DNA of 64,000 bases from Zelopaecilomyces penicillatus (taxonomy: Eukaryota > Ascomycota > Sordariomycetes > Hypocreales > Pseudodiploosporaceae), in contig VCCP01000001.1 in the NCBI GenBank assembly GCA_005765155.1, positions 3,410,001-3,474,000 of the forward strand. Direction: 5' to 3'. How positions within the stretch are numbered: the first letter of the stretch is position 1; every line of letters begins with the position of its first letter. Shown here one piece after another: positions 25,354-38,700 of the stretch. A program made the translations under genes and the position numbers. The notes below the pieces were generated by a model that ran no database searches, had not been told where the DNA came from, and was given only the letters and a program-made list of their open reading frames with translations.

Positions 25354-26390
25354 TAAGTTTTCCATCCTAGAAGACACACACACACACACACACCCCTCCC
25401 TTCCTTCTCTTTTTGCTTCCATTGTCCAGCTCTTCCGGCGCTCTAACAGCCTCCGGAATACGAGGATCAATATCCCGGCCGCCAACAGGAATCCCAGTAT
25501 TACAGACAGATATGGACAAAAAAAGAACTCCATGATATACAACTAACACGGAGTATTGATTCGGTTCGGAGTAATTGTAAGTATGGCGTATGTACGTATA
25601 CACATGGCTTTCCAGCCCCATGTCCGGGCCATCAGAAAAGCAAGATTCAGCTGTCGTATTTACAAATGCAAGCATCGTCGTCGTTCTTCATTGTCATCAT
25701 CATCACCATCATCAACTCAACGATTCACGTAATACCTCAAATCTTTTGCCATTACAGGCAAAACGCCCTGCAGATTCCAAGAATCAGTTGAGCCCCATCA
25801 TTCGCCATCCTCGTGATTATGGACGGCTGGTGGACAAGGGTTTTTGCCTGTTGCCTCACATTTCTGAATCGAACTGGTCTTCTCACCAACGCACGCCCCC
25901 CAAAAGCCCCCCCGCGATTCTCTTCCAGGAACAGACAGTTCTATGGTGCAAAGATATATCCATGTGGGCTGATCAACCCTGGGGCCATGCACATCGATAT
26001 CCCGCCTAGACAGGTACAGACAGTTCTTGCTGTTTGTGCATGTCACTTTGTTCGTCTCCCACCGGGTGGTGGCTTGGGACTACTGTAGACCCCCCCTTGC
26101 CGGCTATCTTGGTTGTAGCAGGACAGCCTGCAGGCAATGAGATGCAGTTCTAGTATTGTATCCGGACCGGGGGTTCTACATACGAGAATGCTGGTAGTTA
26201 CGCTTCCGGCGTGCCGCATATGGGGGCACCATATCAATAGTGTGGTTTGATCCAGCAATCCCCTTACGTCACTGGCGTGTTAGTCGCCATCGAAACAAGA
26301 TAAACATGGAACGCAGAGTACGTATCAGATTGGAATATGGTTCTCATTAATGCTAATCTTGACTTGGTTCTGTTTACAACTTTCTTACCT

Positions 26391-26411
26391 GGGGGGGGGG
26401 GGGGGGGGGGG
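26391..26411. repeat. 21-base G homopolymer
   Basis: Twenty-one consecutive G residues, about 120 bases beyond the stop codon of the GST gene, so the minus-strand transcript would carry a C run if its 3' UTR extends that far. The exact length is prone to sequencing error. Confidence 0.8.
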
Positions 26412-26533
26412 AGTAGTTGGTCGACCACGTGGCCCCCACACACTCTCTCCATCTGGTTCATTTCTTGATTCACATCCCATGCCACTCCATCCCACTTCCA
26501 TGTTGAGCATCTCCGCATCTGGACATTGTCTTC

Positions 26534-27815
26534 TTAAGGGGATTGGTACTTGTAGCCATACTTTTCCTTGGCCTCATCCACAAGCTGCTTGAGCTCCTTG
26601 GTAGCAGCAGCCGATTGGGGGCTGGGTTCTTCTAGCGGAGAAGAGGACGGTGCACTGGGAACAGAAAAGCCTCTCTGTACAGCGGGCCTCTCCCAGCAGC
26701 GACGAAGCCACTCCTTTACGTTGGGGAACTGGTCCAGAGAGATGGTGGTGAAGCCAATAGCATTGACCCAGCCCAAGAGGGCAATATCAGCAATGCTATA
26801 CTTGCCGCGGGCTGGTCCCACGACGAAGTCCCGATCGGCAAGTCTGGCGTCTAGGATACCATAGAGACGCTCAGTCTCTCCAACATATCGTTGCATGCCG
26901 TAGGCAATCTTTTCCTTGGCAAAGCGGACAAAGTGATTGGCCTGGCCTTGCATGGGTCCCAAGCCGCCGTGTTGCCAACCGATCCACGACTCAGCGCGTG
27001 TGTAGTCGTCATCGTCGATTGCAAAGGAGAAGCGATGCTCTCTGTCGTAGCGACGAGACAAGTAGCTCAAGATGGCATTGCCCTCAAATACCGATAGGCC
27101 GTTGTTGTCGTGGTCGACAATGGCAGGAATGCGGCCATTCGGGTTCACGGCGATAAACCACGGCTCCTTCTGGATGTTCTGGCCTATGCTAATGGCTTGG
27201 CTTGTGTACTGAAGCCCATACGCCTCCTTGAGCTCCTCGAGCAAAATGCTAGCCTTGTATCCATTCGGGGTGCCTGTAAGTTTACATGGTCGGTCAATGG
27301 AGATCCTCAAGGATTGCGATCTGTGGGGGGAGGGAGAATGGAGGGCTCGTGGGCAGCAGGAGGCTTAGTGAAGCGGGAACGAAAGCATGGTGAAGTCGAG
27401 GGGTGTGCAGCTCGCGTGGCAAACTAGCATGGGCTTGGGAGCAGAATTGGGCGGTGTTCTGCGCTCGGCAGGCAAGACGATAACAGGAGTACGTAAACGC
27501 ATATAGAGGGAGTATTCGGGGAGGAAAGGTGAAGTGAAGGAGGGGGCTTGTCGATGGGGGTCTTGATGGAGGCGTTGATGGCGCGTTTGAGAGGGGCGTT
27601 GACTCTGAAGGGAAGCTGTTTGCATGACTGCTAGCGAGCAGGTGAATTGTGGCGGTGGGGGAAGGAGAGGCGGGGGAGAGGAGGGGTGGTTGACAGCGAT
27701 GAGTTCATATGAGTGATTAAGGATGCAATGACCAGCACGCAGGAAAACACGGTCTCTTACCCCAGGTAAGAAGCTCGATGCCCTTGGTAGCGATGAGGCC
27801 TGTGGGACGAGACAT
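26534..27815 (-). CDS. Ure2-like glutathione S-transferase
   Basis: This is a cytosolic glutathione transferase of the fungal Ure2-like group, which conjugates or reduces disulfide substrates with glutathione. Two exons, 27815-27761 and 27273-26534, encode 264 aa. Exon 1 ends KGIELLTWG and exon 2 continues TPNGYKASILLEELKEAYG, restoring the thioredoxin-fold start (TWGTPNGYK). NPNGRIPAIVDHD and FEGNAILSYLSRRYD are the conserved glutathione-binding region; the all-helical C-terminal domain includes YSIADIALLGWVNAI, with the N-capping box Asp. The C-terminus has a Ser/Pro/Ala linker and a Lys-rich tail (residues about 225-264), longer than in minimal GSTs. The 487-nt intron is far longer than those of the genes to the left. 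There is no Ure2 prion-type N-terminus, so this is the enzyme type and is unlikely to be the nitrogen regulator. Confidence 0.92.
27274..27760 (-). other. long intron of the GST gene
   Basis: This 487-nt intron has a GTAAGAG donor and CTTACAG acceptor. On the plus strand it is strongly G-rich (27320-27690); the transcribed RNA is therefore C-rich. I found no coding sequence inside that would extend the protein. Confidence 0.75.
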
Positions 27816-30800
27816 GGCTCCGTCGAGAGTCGGTGTCGTGTCCGGTGTCGTATCGATTCGGTCGGGTATACGAGTGGGAATAGGCGTTTCGGCAACGTTT
27901 CTGCAGCAGGACTTGGGAGGATCTGCCTGTATTACACACTGTAGATATTGGGGGCGAGAGGCTGAAGGAAGGATGGTGCTTTGCTGTGTTGGTGAAGCTT
28001 CAGAGTCGTTGATGGTGGGGAAGATACAGCTAATAAAGAGAAGCCCTTGCTTTGAGTAACAGCTCGCTGTTGAGGCCAGATTGAATCTATTTGTAACCCG
28101 CAGGAAGCCTTTTTTAGCACGCAGGACTTTCCAACCCATTCCATGACTCCTACTGTTTGTTTATTTACTGACGACATTGGTGCCGCGATTCAGTGATTGC
28201 GTTGATTTGTCAGTATTCTACGGAGTACCTACCCTATAGGGAAAAGGGGGTAACCAGAAGCAAATCCCCCCGCAGTTTGTGCCCATGAATTATTCATCAA
28301 TGCCACAAGTGTCTACTCCGTCCGCTCCTGGTGCGGAGTGCCTGTGTGGCGATTGGTAATATCTGGGGTTGGATATATCATCACGACTTTATGTTGGCGT
28401 ATTCGTATGCTTTGCATGAGAGAAAGATTCTATTACTACATGTGTCGGCGGATGTTGCGGATGTGGTGACGCAACGAGCCGATGAAACAATGTCCAAGGT
28501 TGTTTACTGAACACGTAAAGCCAGGATCTCCTCAAGGCTCTTCAGCAGGCGGTGCTAAGAACATGGCAGGTTTCAATTGCGAGACAGTATGCGAAGGGTT
28601 GGCCAAGGCATGGACTAATTATCAGAGATAGACCTTGTTTTGATCAACAACAACGATGGCTCATCATGGATGGACAAGTACATCATGAATGTCATAGTTA
28701 TGGGGTAAGCTACCTACTGTACTGGGCCATTCTGTTCCATGGCCACCGTCACTGGACCAGTCACCCAAATAAATGCCTTCGAATTACTCGCGCCCAAGGA
28801 GAGGCGACTGGGATCATTGCTTGAATCGCACAAGGCGCCGGGGATCTGGCTCCTCGAGCAGCCTGCCACCATTGACAAGCCAACGAGTGCCACGTCCGTC
28901 GTATCGATTAGCTATGTGATTGCGTTTGCTTGGGATTTCGTACACCTAAAGCTCTGCTACACCCAAGCTATCCGAAATAAGAAAATATTGGGGGAAAAAG
29001 TACACCAAGCAGTCCAAGACGTACAGTTGATTCCACATCGCCTAGTTTCAACCCTACCTACATTACTGCACCTACCATTCCAGGCCCCACCTGCAATTGA
29101 CTTCTGTGCAGCACGAAGGAAGGATGTGATGGACAAGGAGGCCGTGGTCTTGCAAAAAGGAATAATACAGCCGATATGAATCCTGTGAAAGGCCAATTAT
29201 AGCCGCGGGAGCTGCTGCGCCGAAAACCGAGCGTAGTGACAAGCAGAGTGTCAAAGTTCAAAAGAGACGCGATCCGCCGGCTTCTTGCGCTTGGGAATGC
29301 CGCCGGCAGTCTCTCGGTTCCGCTGGTGCGTTGAGGAGGAATATCGCGGGTCCTTTCCCAAGTTGCACAGACGAAATCGCCCCTCTAGATGCGCGATCCT
29401 GCGGGCAAAGGTGCACGAAACAGAAGGGTACGTACGTATGAGTTGAATCCTTCTCTCTGCCAAAGGAGGAGGAGGTGGAGGAAACACTCACTACCTTAGC
29501 CCAGTCACAGCGGCAATGGCACACTTTGCACACCCAACCGTAACCATCTCAAATAACCTTATGCGCAACTGACAGCCATGGATTGGCAGCCAGGAGCGCT
29601 TGTCTTCGGCTCGAGTCGTCCTGCACGAACCTGGATGCCACATGCATCCTCCAACATGCCAACATGCCAACATCATGCACTTGTACGTAAGGAGAGGCAA
29701 CCTTTCAAACACACCTCTCTGATTATGTCATTGCCATATGGCATTCTCGACGTACGTACCCAAACCTTACCATGCCAACTTGTCTAGTGTCTTTCTACCC
29801 AAGGTGACGACGCTCTTTCTTGGTGGGTGGCCTCGTAAAATGGCGTCACTGCAGAAGGGCAACAAAGGGAGGCTGGCTGCAGGCAGCTGACTCTGCCGTC
29901 CGATTGTTCTTGAACTCTCCGATTCACGATTTCCGCGACGCCCTCCAAAGCAGACCCTATCGCCCAGGCCAGTGCACGCATACACACCCTTGGAAGTAAT
30001 ACCTCACATCTTTACTTCCGTCTTCGCCTCTTTCGGTGTTTGCCATATCTCTATGCATCCCCAAACTTCAAAATCCACACCAGACGATCAGATGTGGTGG
30101 GGAGGAGGGGGGGGGGAGGGGTGGAAGGGCGACAACGTGGGAAGTTTTTTTGATTGACGCAAAAAAAAAAAAAAAGCTGCAACAGCAGACGCACACACAC
30201 ACACAAACAAAAACCCACTCAAGATACGACGTGTCGGCGTGGCCTGTGCAGAGGGGGAGAGGCTTGGAAAGGGCAGAAACTTGGTTGCCTGATGCCAAAT
30301 GCTGCTCTGAAACGTGCAAGAAGCGTGGGGAAGAGCCCCGGCCAAGCCCGGAAGGATTCGAATGCTACCCCATCTCGCCGAAAACCATGTTCTTTTGCAG
30401 CTTCTGTGCACCCGGCCCACGTTGCAACACCCATGCTAGCCAACTTGGAGATGTCTGCTCCCCTTGCCTTTCTCCAGTTATTGTTCAAGCCAGCCCTCAG
30501 CATCGCGCCCATCTCGTCTCGCCTTGCCTTGTGTGGCCAAGACCTCGTGGAGAAAGAGACGGGACCCCTACTGCTTGATTCCTGGGATTGGGGCAGCGAT
30601 AGCCGTCCGCTACCAGGTTCATACCCAAATCACTCCTACTTCCCCTTCTTCCCTTCCCCCCTTCCAAACCGCTGAGATTGGCAGATGGCCAATGAGATCT
30701 GGGTGTCTTGTCCGGGGCGGCTGTCGGTTGGGCATTTGCAGCAATGCAACAGACGCAGCAGACATTACAGACACCCCATCCGAATTGCCACGACTTTGAA

Positions 30801-32790
30801 TACCCGTGGGATGGAGACGATCTTGGCGTTGGGCGACTCTACAACACCCCGAGGTGTATACGATAACGGGGATGATCGCTCCACAACAGACAGCAAGCTG
30901 CGAAGAGCAAATATGGCCCAGCATCAAGGCATCGACTTCTGCGAGTCATTAGTTGACGTTCCGGCAGTGCGACTCTCATTGCCGCAGTTGAAAGCTGACT
31001 TGATATGAGTAGAGATCGCAATATGCATACGGCATTAGGCCTAACCGATCCCTCAACAGCTTGCGTCATGATTAAATTGGCTCCGTTACAAAAGAAGTCA
31101 CCAACTTGATTTGTTGTGGTCCGCTACGTCAAGCATTATCTTGTATCAATGATCATGCACCAGTACCCATAGCCATTTTTCTTGCTTTGCCTGCCCAACA
31201 GCGCGCGGCACCCTCGGTTTGGAAGGAGACTGGTTGACATATTTCCAGACCCATTCCAGGCCAGGGGTGATGAAATTCGCCTCCTGACATCTCTTCCACG
31301 ATTTGGTTCGTTGTAACGCTAGGTTGCCCACCAGCAATGGAACCCCCCCGAGTGCAAGGGTAGAACTCAAGACGGCATGATATGATAATCTGTACCTGCT
31401 TTGGAACAAGCACGCAGATGCAAGTTGGAGCCTTTTTGCCTGTCTGCCAACTTGCTGCGGTACCGCTGCGGTGCCGCTGGGGCTGGTGGCCAATTCAAGG
31501 GCCCGCATTGTTATGGTTTCTCAGGCGTTGGTGATCTGCACAAACGCCATGCGTTTGATTGACGCCCACGTTTCCGCCAACGACAGCCGCCGTACGCAGC
31601 CCGATGCAGCCAGACACGGCACGACACGAAATGCCCAGGCTGGGTTTGAATGAAGTTGGCAGGTTCACTTGAATCAATGCATCGCAGCTGCTTCGCCCCC
31701 TTTTCCCTGCTCTTTCTTAGGCTTGTTTCTCTCATTCTCTCTCACCTTTGCCCATTGCCGTATCTCGATGCCGAGCTGTGATTTTCGACGATGCAGATGC
31801 ATGACAAGGGTCCAACAAGTGTAGTTTATTAGACCAGCACTAGACAGAAGTCGGAGTAGTAGTAACAGTAGTAACAGTAGCAGCAGCAAGTTGCAGTTTT
31901 CACCTCAACGCTTTTCTATCCTGACCCTTTAAGCTGCAGGTTCGCTTGAATGTGCCGCTTTCAGATAGGGTGCTGACCCCCTGCTTCAGTCCATGGACCG
32001 GTGTCCGCTTGGCTGGTAACAGAGCTCCATCCCATCATAATAGCCTCGATTATAGTGTACCTGTAGCCACAGCATTGGATCAAAGATGGAGGTCTGGCAT
32101 TTGTCACCCTTCGCGTGTTATCCGTAGTGGAGACTGTTCGGCGTTGCGCGGCATTTGGCCGGGGCCGGCGAAAAGTCAGGGGGAACCTCCGGGATAATAC
32201 GAGCTCGGTGATTGATACTCACAAAAACAACTCCTACCTATACACTCATCTATTCTTTTGTAACCTGGCCACACAATAATTGGTTGAGTAGGTATATTAC
32301 TGAAAGGGAGGCTGAAAAAGAAGCTCCATTACGAAGCATCCCCCAGTAATTAAAACTTACTATTACTACCTTGGGGTAGCACCAGCCGTGAGGTCGATGT
32401 GATATGGTTAGGTATTAGAAGCAGGGCAGGGAGGTACCTGGCATTGCCGAGTGGGTTAAAAGATGAAAACATGGGAGCCGAACCCGAATCCGAAAGGCTG
32501 TCCGGATAGCCACGGGTACACCACGCATGTGTGGGTATCAAGTAAAGGCACGTACGCATACGCATACGCATACAATGAGGGGGAAAAGATGGGCGGAACA
32601 ACTATTGCAGTTTGACATGCCAGGCTCGGGAATGGGACATGTTCTGTAACGGATGAAAGAACGAACGCCATATGCGAGCGCCCCCTCCAGATCAATACGG
32701 TACAGCACTTGCCTAGGTGGGTAGGTGGGTAGGTAGACACTATTGATAAACTGAAAAAAAAGGGACTTGAAGCACAGCAAACGCAAAACA
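27816..32790. other. gene-poor segment, part 1 (upstream of the GST gene)
   Basis: No protein gene can be supported. The longest frames (for example 28739-29179 +, 30036-30578 +) have no motif or codon bias. The sequence contains a 10-G run at 30107-30116, an A15 run near 30161, GGA and AAC/AGT trinucleotide patches (about 29465-29480 and 31855-31890), and many CGTACGTA-type motifs. Base composition is near even, so this is not a RIP-degraded island. The first few hundred bases must contain the GST promoter. Confidence 0.5.
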
Positions 32791-35700
32791 AAGGGGGGAG
32801 GGGGGGGGGGGGGCTATTCGGGATTGAAAGTCTTTTCTTTTTCCCTTTTCCCAGGATACTCTCTCTCGGTAGCAGTGTCTTCCGGGCCCTTGTTTGGACT
32901 GAGGCTTTTGTATATTAATAGAGAGCGATGGTGTGTGAATGAGCAGCCCATGATGCAAGCTAATTATTAGACCTGTCGCTCTATATTAGCAAGCAGACAC
33001 ACACACACGACGTTTGGCATTTACCTGCTGTCAAACGTCTATACGTTTCCTTCTATGATTTCCTGCCTAGGAATGGGGGGGAGGGAGTGAGCACAGCACA
33101 GCACAGCACAGCACAGCTTGAACTGTGCAGTGCAGTGCAGTGTAGTGCAGCGCTATGTTGCGGTGCAGAATTTGGGGCGTTCCCAGAACCCCCGAGCATA
33201 TCCCCGTTTCCATGGCCCAAGCGCCCCGTCAATTCAGGCCTGCCTTGCTTTTAGTCCCAGTGGACATGTCCCGATTGAGAAAGTCGTCTAAGTCTTTTGT
33301 TTTTCCTACTACTCAGGTACTACTACTGACTGCCCAGGTTTGACTTCAGCCATCGAGCGATAGCCATGATGCGTGGCACTCGCCGATCAACGGGCAACTG
33401 CCGGTGCTAGAAAAGGGGGTGCTTGCAATGCCACCAAGGTGTATGACACCTCCCCTCGATCAAGCACCTATACCAGCGCCAGCTCACACACACACACACA
33501 AGGTATTTGTAGATACCCTGCTATTCACGTCCTGAAGGGGGCATAGAACTAAACGGCCATGGGTGCAGACAGAGCATCTCAAGAAACCCACAAAAAGAGA
33601 ACAGGCTCGCGATAGCGCCAATTCCAAAATCCCCGGAAGTGAAGAGTTCAACCCCCCCTGCCAACTTCATTGACCACGGCCCATACCGTGCGTACAGTAC
33701 ACCTACACCACACAATCTGAGCTGGCACCGGAAGAATTCGGCAAATCTATAGCTCTCCATTCGTCACGAAAACAGGCCGGAATGCGGTCCGTCCGTCATT
33801 GCAGCATAGCGTGCTCGACCAAGTTCCCTCGCATCGACTTGGTACCTGTTTATATCCAACGTTTGTTTCCTAGTAGGTAATACTAATAGGGCCCCTTCTC
33901 GCATCTCGATTACGCAGTTGGGTGGTCAGAACTTCCTTGACGTAGTAAGTATTGGATCCTGTGGTGGTTTTGCATGTCGCACACAAACACACAGACGACT
34001 GACACACGCCCCCTCCCCGACTTCTGATAAAAGAGCAGTCTGGGGGACGGTTACCGCAAGGACCAAGAGGCGCTCAGCCAGACAAGCCCAAAAGTTGAAA
34101 CGAACAGCTTAGCTTGTCGGTCGCCGGCACCCGTTTCCCAGCACAACACCACGCTAAAGGCACAGACAGGTACGCAATGTACGTATGCTTAGTCGTGCGT
34201 GACAAAGGCTCGCTGCAACCTGTCCATCGTCATAGATGGCAGAGTCTGAATCACAACCACCTCCAACTTTCCTTGTTTGGGGATCTGCCGAAATCTTCAT
34301 GTTATGTCCATCTTGGGCAGAGACTCGTGGTCCCGGTACATTACCTGCAAACAGCTACGGACACAGAGCTTGGTAATGATAACCCGCCGTGACTTGTCGT
34401 GGGTGTTTCTTGCTAGAGACAATAGGAAATTGCAATTAATAATAGCTGTTCACCACTAGCAGCAGGCACACAATCTGGCGCTTGCAGTCAATCTCCAACG
34501 GAGAGTTTGTTACTGAACACATCAACCTACACCATTAGCGGCAGACAGTTTAGTATAGCTCACCTGCAATTAGTGGCATCTCTAAGGCGGACATCTTGCT
34601 TGGCAAAAGCAAGCATCCAATGTACCAAGACAAATGTCAACAGCCAAGCATATCATTGTAGAGCAACACCACACCGCAACCACCAGCACCACCGCCACAA
34701 ACCTGCCGCACGCCAACAACGCGCCAAAACCACCGGCGATGCCGTGGAGTAGGAGTAACAAAAACAATGTGATATTTAACCATTTCAAGAACCACACTTT
34801 AAACCAGCCATGCTGCATATGTCATCATCGTATTGCGGCGGGAATACGAATTGCAATTTCGGTCTTAGTTGTAATAGTGATAAACAACTTTTGGAAATGT
34901 TTTTGATCTCATCATCGTCCGGTATGCAGCTGGTGCCCACCGTATAGACGTCCCACCAAAGCAACTGGGTACCTAGGTGAGAAGTGTGAACCCAATGATA
35001 GTCATGGAATAGAAAACGCGAGTGTATGCATTCGAGCATTGTCCCTTAACGTACCTAAACATTCGGCGACCTACCTAGCGGGTGCATACATTCTTGTTTT
35101 CATTTTCTATGTACTGACATGGATTACGTTCCGTGTTGCCTGGCTTGGGATAATGATGGGCGCATAGAGGGGTAAAGATGAATCTTATCAGTAAGCCTCT
35201 CTTGAGACCAAAACGAGATTGAGAAACAAACTACCAGCCAATTTTTCTCTTAAAAGCATATAGAGCCGCATTAGATGATAGAGAGCGATGGTAAGGAGTG
35301 CAGTCTGATCTATGAACGGGGAAAGTGGCGGGTTTATTGGCAAATCAGAAACAGGGGACTTGCGCCCGAAAGGATCAGGATCGTTTCCGTCCCGTAGTCG
35401 TTTTCCGGTGCTCCGCGGCGGGCAAGACATGCATTGCTGCACGCCATCGATGGCGAGAGCAGTTTCTTCCAAGTCAAGGAGCAATGCGTTGACGAGGCAC
35501 AAAACGGAAGAAAAAAAAGTAAGGAGAAATATCCAGGAGTAGATGGATAACCATGCAACATTGGACACACCGTACCTTGCGCGTGTACGGGGTTCGTGCA
35601 GCTAGGTAGGTACGGTGGCTAGGTTGGTTAGTAGTCAATGTAAAACAAATACTTGGACAAAGACACCACGGGACGTGATGCTACCTCAAGGGCCCAACAC

Positions 35701-38700
35701 AGGCGGCGTCACGCGCCCCGCTGCGCGCGCGAAACAGGGCAAGACAAGAAATGCGAGAAACGGCGTGACCAGAAGCAGACGGTTGGGGTTTGTGGCAGGA
35801 AATGAACGGTTGGCGGGTTGGGTTGCAGAGCCTGCAACCGTCTCTGCTTGTTGCAACCGATAATGCACGGTCGTAAGCAAGTCCGAGTAAAGGCGGAAAG
35901 CTGTAGGTAAAAATGCATGTCTATGTGTGTCAGACCAGGTGCTTCACCTACCTACCTACTCCATGTCACAATTTGCATTGCAATTCTGTATCGGTGAGCC
36001 AGTGTGAGGATGGGTGCCAGGAGGATAAGAGTGAGGACAATGTGGCAGCGAATAAGTGAGTGAAGCTAGTCATCTGCGAACGGTCTTTGCCACCAACGAT
36101 GAAAAAGAAAACCAGCGTCCATTTAGTTAGTGTTTCCTGTTGTAGACCACTATGACAGCAGGACGACGGCAAAACGACAGCAAATTGACAGTAGTCCAAC
36201 ACGAAACCGCCATCAACATGTCAAAAGCCGCCCCCGTCTGCGCCTTCTCCTGAACACATCGTTCAATCTGGGCAGGACGGCAGGTAGCAGGGACGACAAG
36301 GCCAGCTACGGCGTGGCTTCGGCGAGACACAGCAGTTTGGCGTTTCGATGGTGTTATTGCTTGCTCGCTGGCCCCTTCTGTGCTGTTTGTGTCCCTGCTG
36401 GGCACCAGCCGTGTTGAGTCCCCAGTGCCTTCATTTTGCGCCAGACTGGACTGCACAAATAGGGTAAGAAGAGGGGGGGGCTCTTCCCAAATTTAGTCTT
36501 TGGGGCCAAGGCGTGAACCCGCAAATAGCAACAAAGAAACTTAAAAGTCAAGACAGATGTACCAGATACTGGGGCGGATGGGTGTCGGCAGGCACATCTT
36601 GTACCCCTTTGCTGGAAATGGCATGCAAATAGTACTTGCCCGCCAAGTCAAGAACACACTAGCCGGATGGCAGGCGAAGCCGTCTGCCACTTGCAGTGAG
36701 CCACACAGCAGGGATGAGGGGTGTGAGCATGAGGTGGCAGCTTCCTAGGGAGCAGTCAAAAGCCAGCAAGACCTACGTACGAGCAATCCCGCCTTTTCTA
36801 CCGCAAAAGAGTCGGTCCTCCAGCGTAAAAGGGCGGACCGGCCAGGGCGGGGTGTGTCTGCCTCTGCGTCTGCGTCTCTCTGGCGTGCGTTGTCTTGGGT
36901 CTGTGGAGGCGGATCATGCACGGACTGGTGGTTGCGGCACCTCTATATCCACCAATGAATTAATAGTGTGTGGCAGGGCGTGTGGTCTTGCCAACGTGAA
37001 CGGGTTGCACGGCATGTCGTCCTTGTCCCCACTCCTACCACCACCCTCCAAGCTTGTACCACTAACCGGCGACAACCACTGAAGCTTTTTCTTTCCTTCT
37101 TCTGCTTCGGACTCCTAGGACTCAGCTATCGCTTCTCGGTGCTCGAGTGAGGGTGTGCAGCGTCGCAGGCAGGCTCTACAATTTGGTTGTTCTTCTGGCA
37201 AGGCTCTCGGCGATGCCATGCTCGGGAACGCTTCCTGTGCCTCACGCCAACAGGTGCAGGGCAGCTCAAAGCACAGTGATGTCTCGGAGATGCATTGCAA
37301 AATTTGACCTGTTTGAAGAGTGGGCGATAGACTGCTGGAGCAAATGAAAGTGAGCCACCATGAGAATTACGGGTTGTGCCAAGGGCCACAGAAGTTCATA
37401 TCACTGAATGTCACCAAGATGCACCTTTCTCTCTCCACAGAGGGTGTAGGGGAACAACCCGTGCATAATCCCGCTCGTCGTCACCGCATCATATTCTGGC
37501 ACATCCATAAGTGGTCCAGCTATCCAGCTGTCTACCATGAATGAGAAAAACGCCACGATAGCACGAAAGGCAGGGCATGGCGCGTTTGGTGCCTGTGCCT
37601 AAGGTCGTTGCCCACGTACCAATCACCATTCAAGGAGCTTTCGGAGTCCCAGCCACCTAAAGCCAGTTCAGGGCCCATCAACCGTTGCTGTTTAAAACAT
37701 TTCGGTAGAAGCCTTTTGGCTACGGGTAGAGGCTGGCCTTATCTGCATTTCGTCTTCACTATACCTTCGCCTTTGCTCAGATTGAGTCTATGAGCATGTC
37801 TCTGACCCCAAATCCTCCAAAGAAGGCACAAACGGTCGTGTTGCATAATGGCGCCTCGCCTCCCAGGAGAGGCTTAGAGGGCGGCTTTGGGGACAGGTGG
37901 GACACAAGGGGACCCTGGGCTGAACAACAGCAAAGCCGGGAGTGAGAGGCTCGATGACGGCACGTAGGGCTGAAGGGAGGAGAGGGGCCAGGCAAGGGTG
38001 GTGTGGAGATACTCGCCGGTGCCTCCTAGTGGTCCCAGCAGAATCTACAGATACCAAAAGAGTGCTAGAACCCAGCGCCAGCCAACCAGCATGTCGGCTG
38101 CACCTCAGAACGGTGCAGGGCAAGCCAGGGCAGCCAATGATGCACCGCGCCACCTTGTCAAGTCTTCCGCCTCGTGCGCGCCCGCTGCACAGCGTCCCGC
38201 TCGGCATCCCCGAGCCCTAACAATTGGTCCAGTATTGCACAGGCAGACCAGTGCCTAGACGACGTCTGGTGTCCATGTCTGGCAGTGCGAAGCAGTGTGT
38301 GCTTGGTTCTCATTGATGGACTCACCAGTACTCACCGCTGGAACCAAAGCGGTCGGCCATGGCAGCAAACCGTATGCTGTCTTTTCATCTTGAACCATGA
38401 CGTGCCTTCGGACGTATCTGGATGGAGCAGGCAGATTGCAGATGTGGACCTACTCTAACCAACCAATCGCTTGTATTAGGACGAAATTTTGATGCAGGCG
38501 GCAGCGTAGCATCTCCAAATTACCTATACTCACGTACGTTCCAGCCCTATCAGCTTGGATCCGAACGCAAGTGCCGAATATTCTTCCCGTACTATGTATC
38601 GTAGAGCACGTACCACATACCACATACCATACAATACGTTAGCACCATAGTCGGAGGCTCGTTTCACGATGGAGGAGAGAACGGGGAAATGGGCGGCGTG

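Larger units (their letters stand above)
22947..26533. other. 3.6-kb convergent intergenic region, no gene seen
   Basis: This lies between the stops of CAF40 (+) and the GST gene (-). No ORF here has a recognisable domain or coherent exon chain. It begins the repeat-rich landscape of the right part of the window: a 10-base C run at 25088-25097, a 19-base G run at 25335-25353, an (AC)n tract at 25374-25393 and a 21-base G run at 26391-26411. Confidence 0.55.

Noticed and set aside
28739..29179. 146-codon plus-strand ORF starting with a good ATG context
   Set aside because: No recognisable motif, no exon continuation and a size expected by chance in 20 kb of balanced composition; it could be revisited with RNA-seq.
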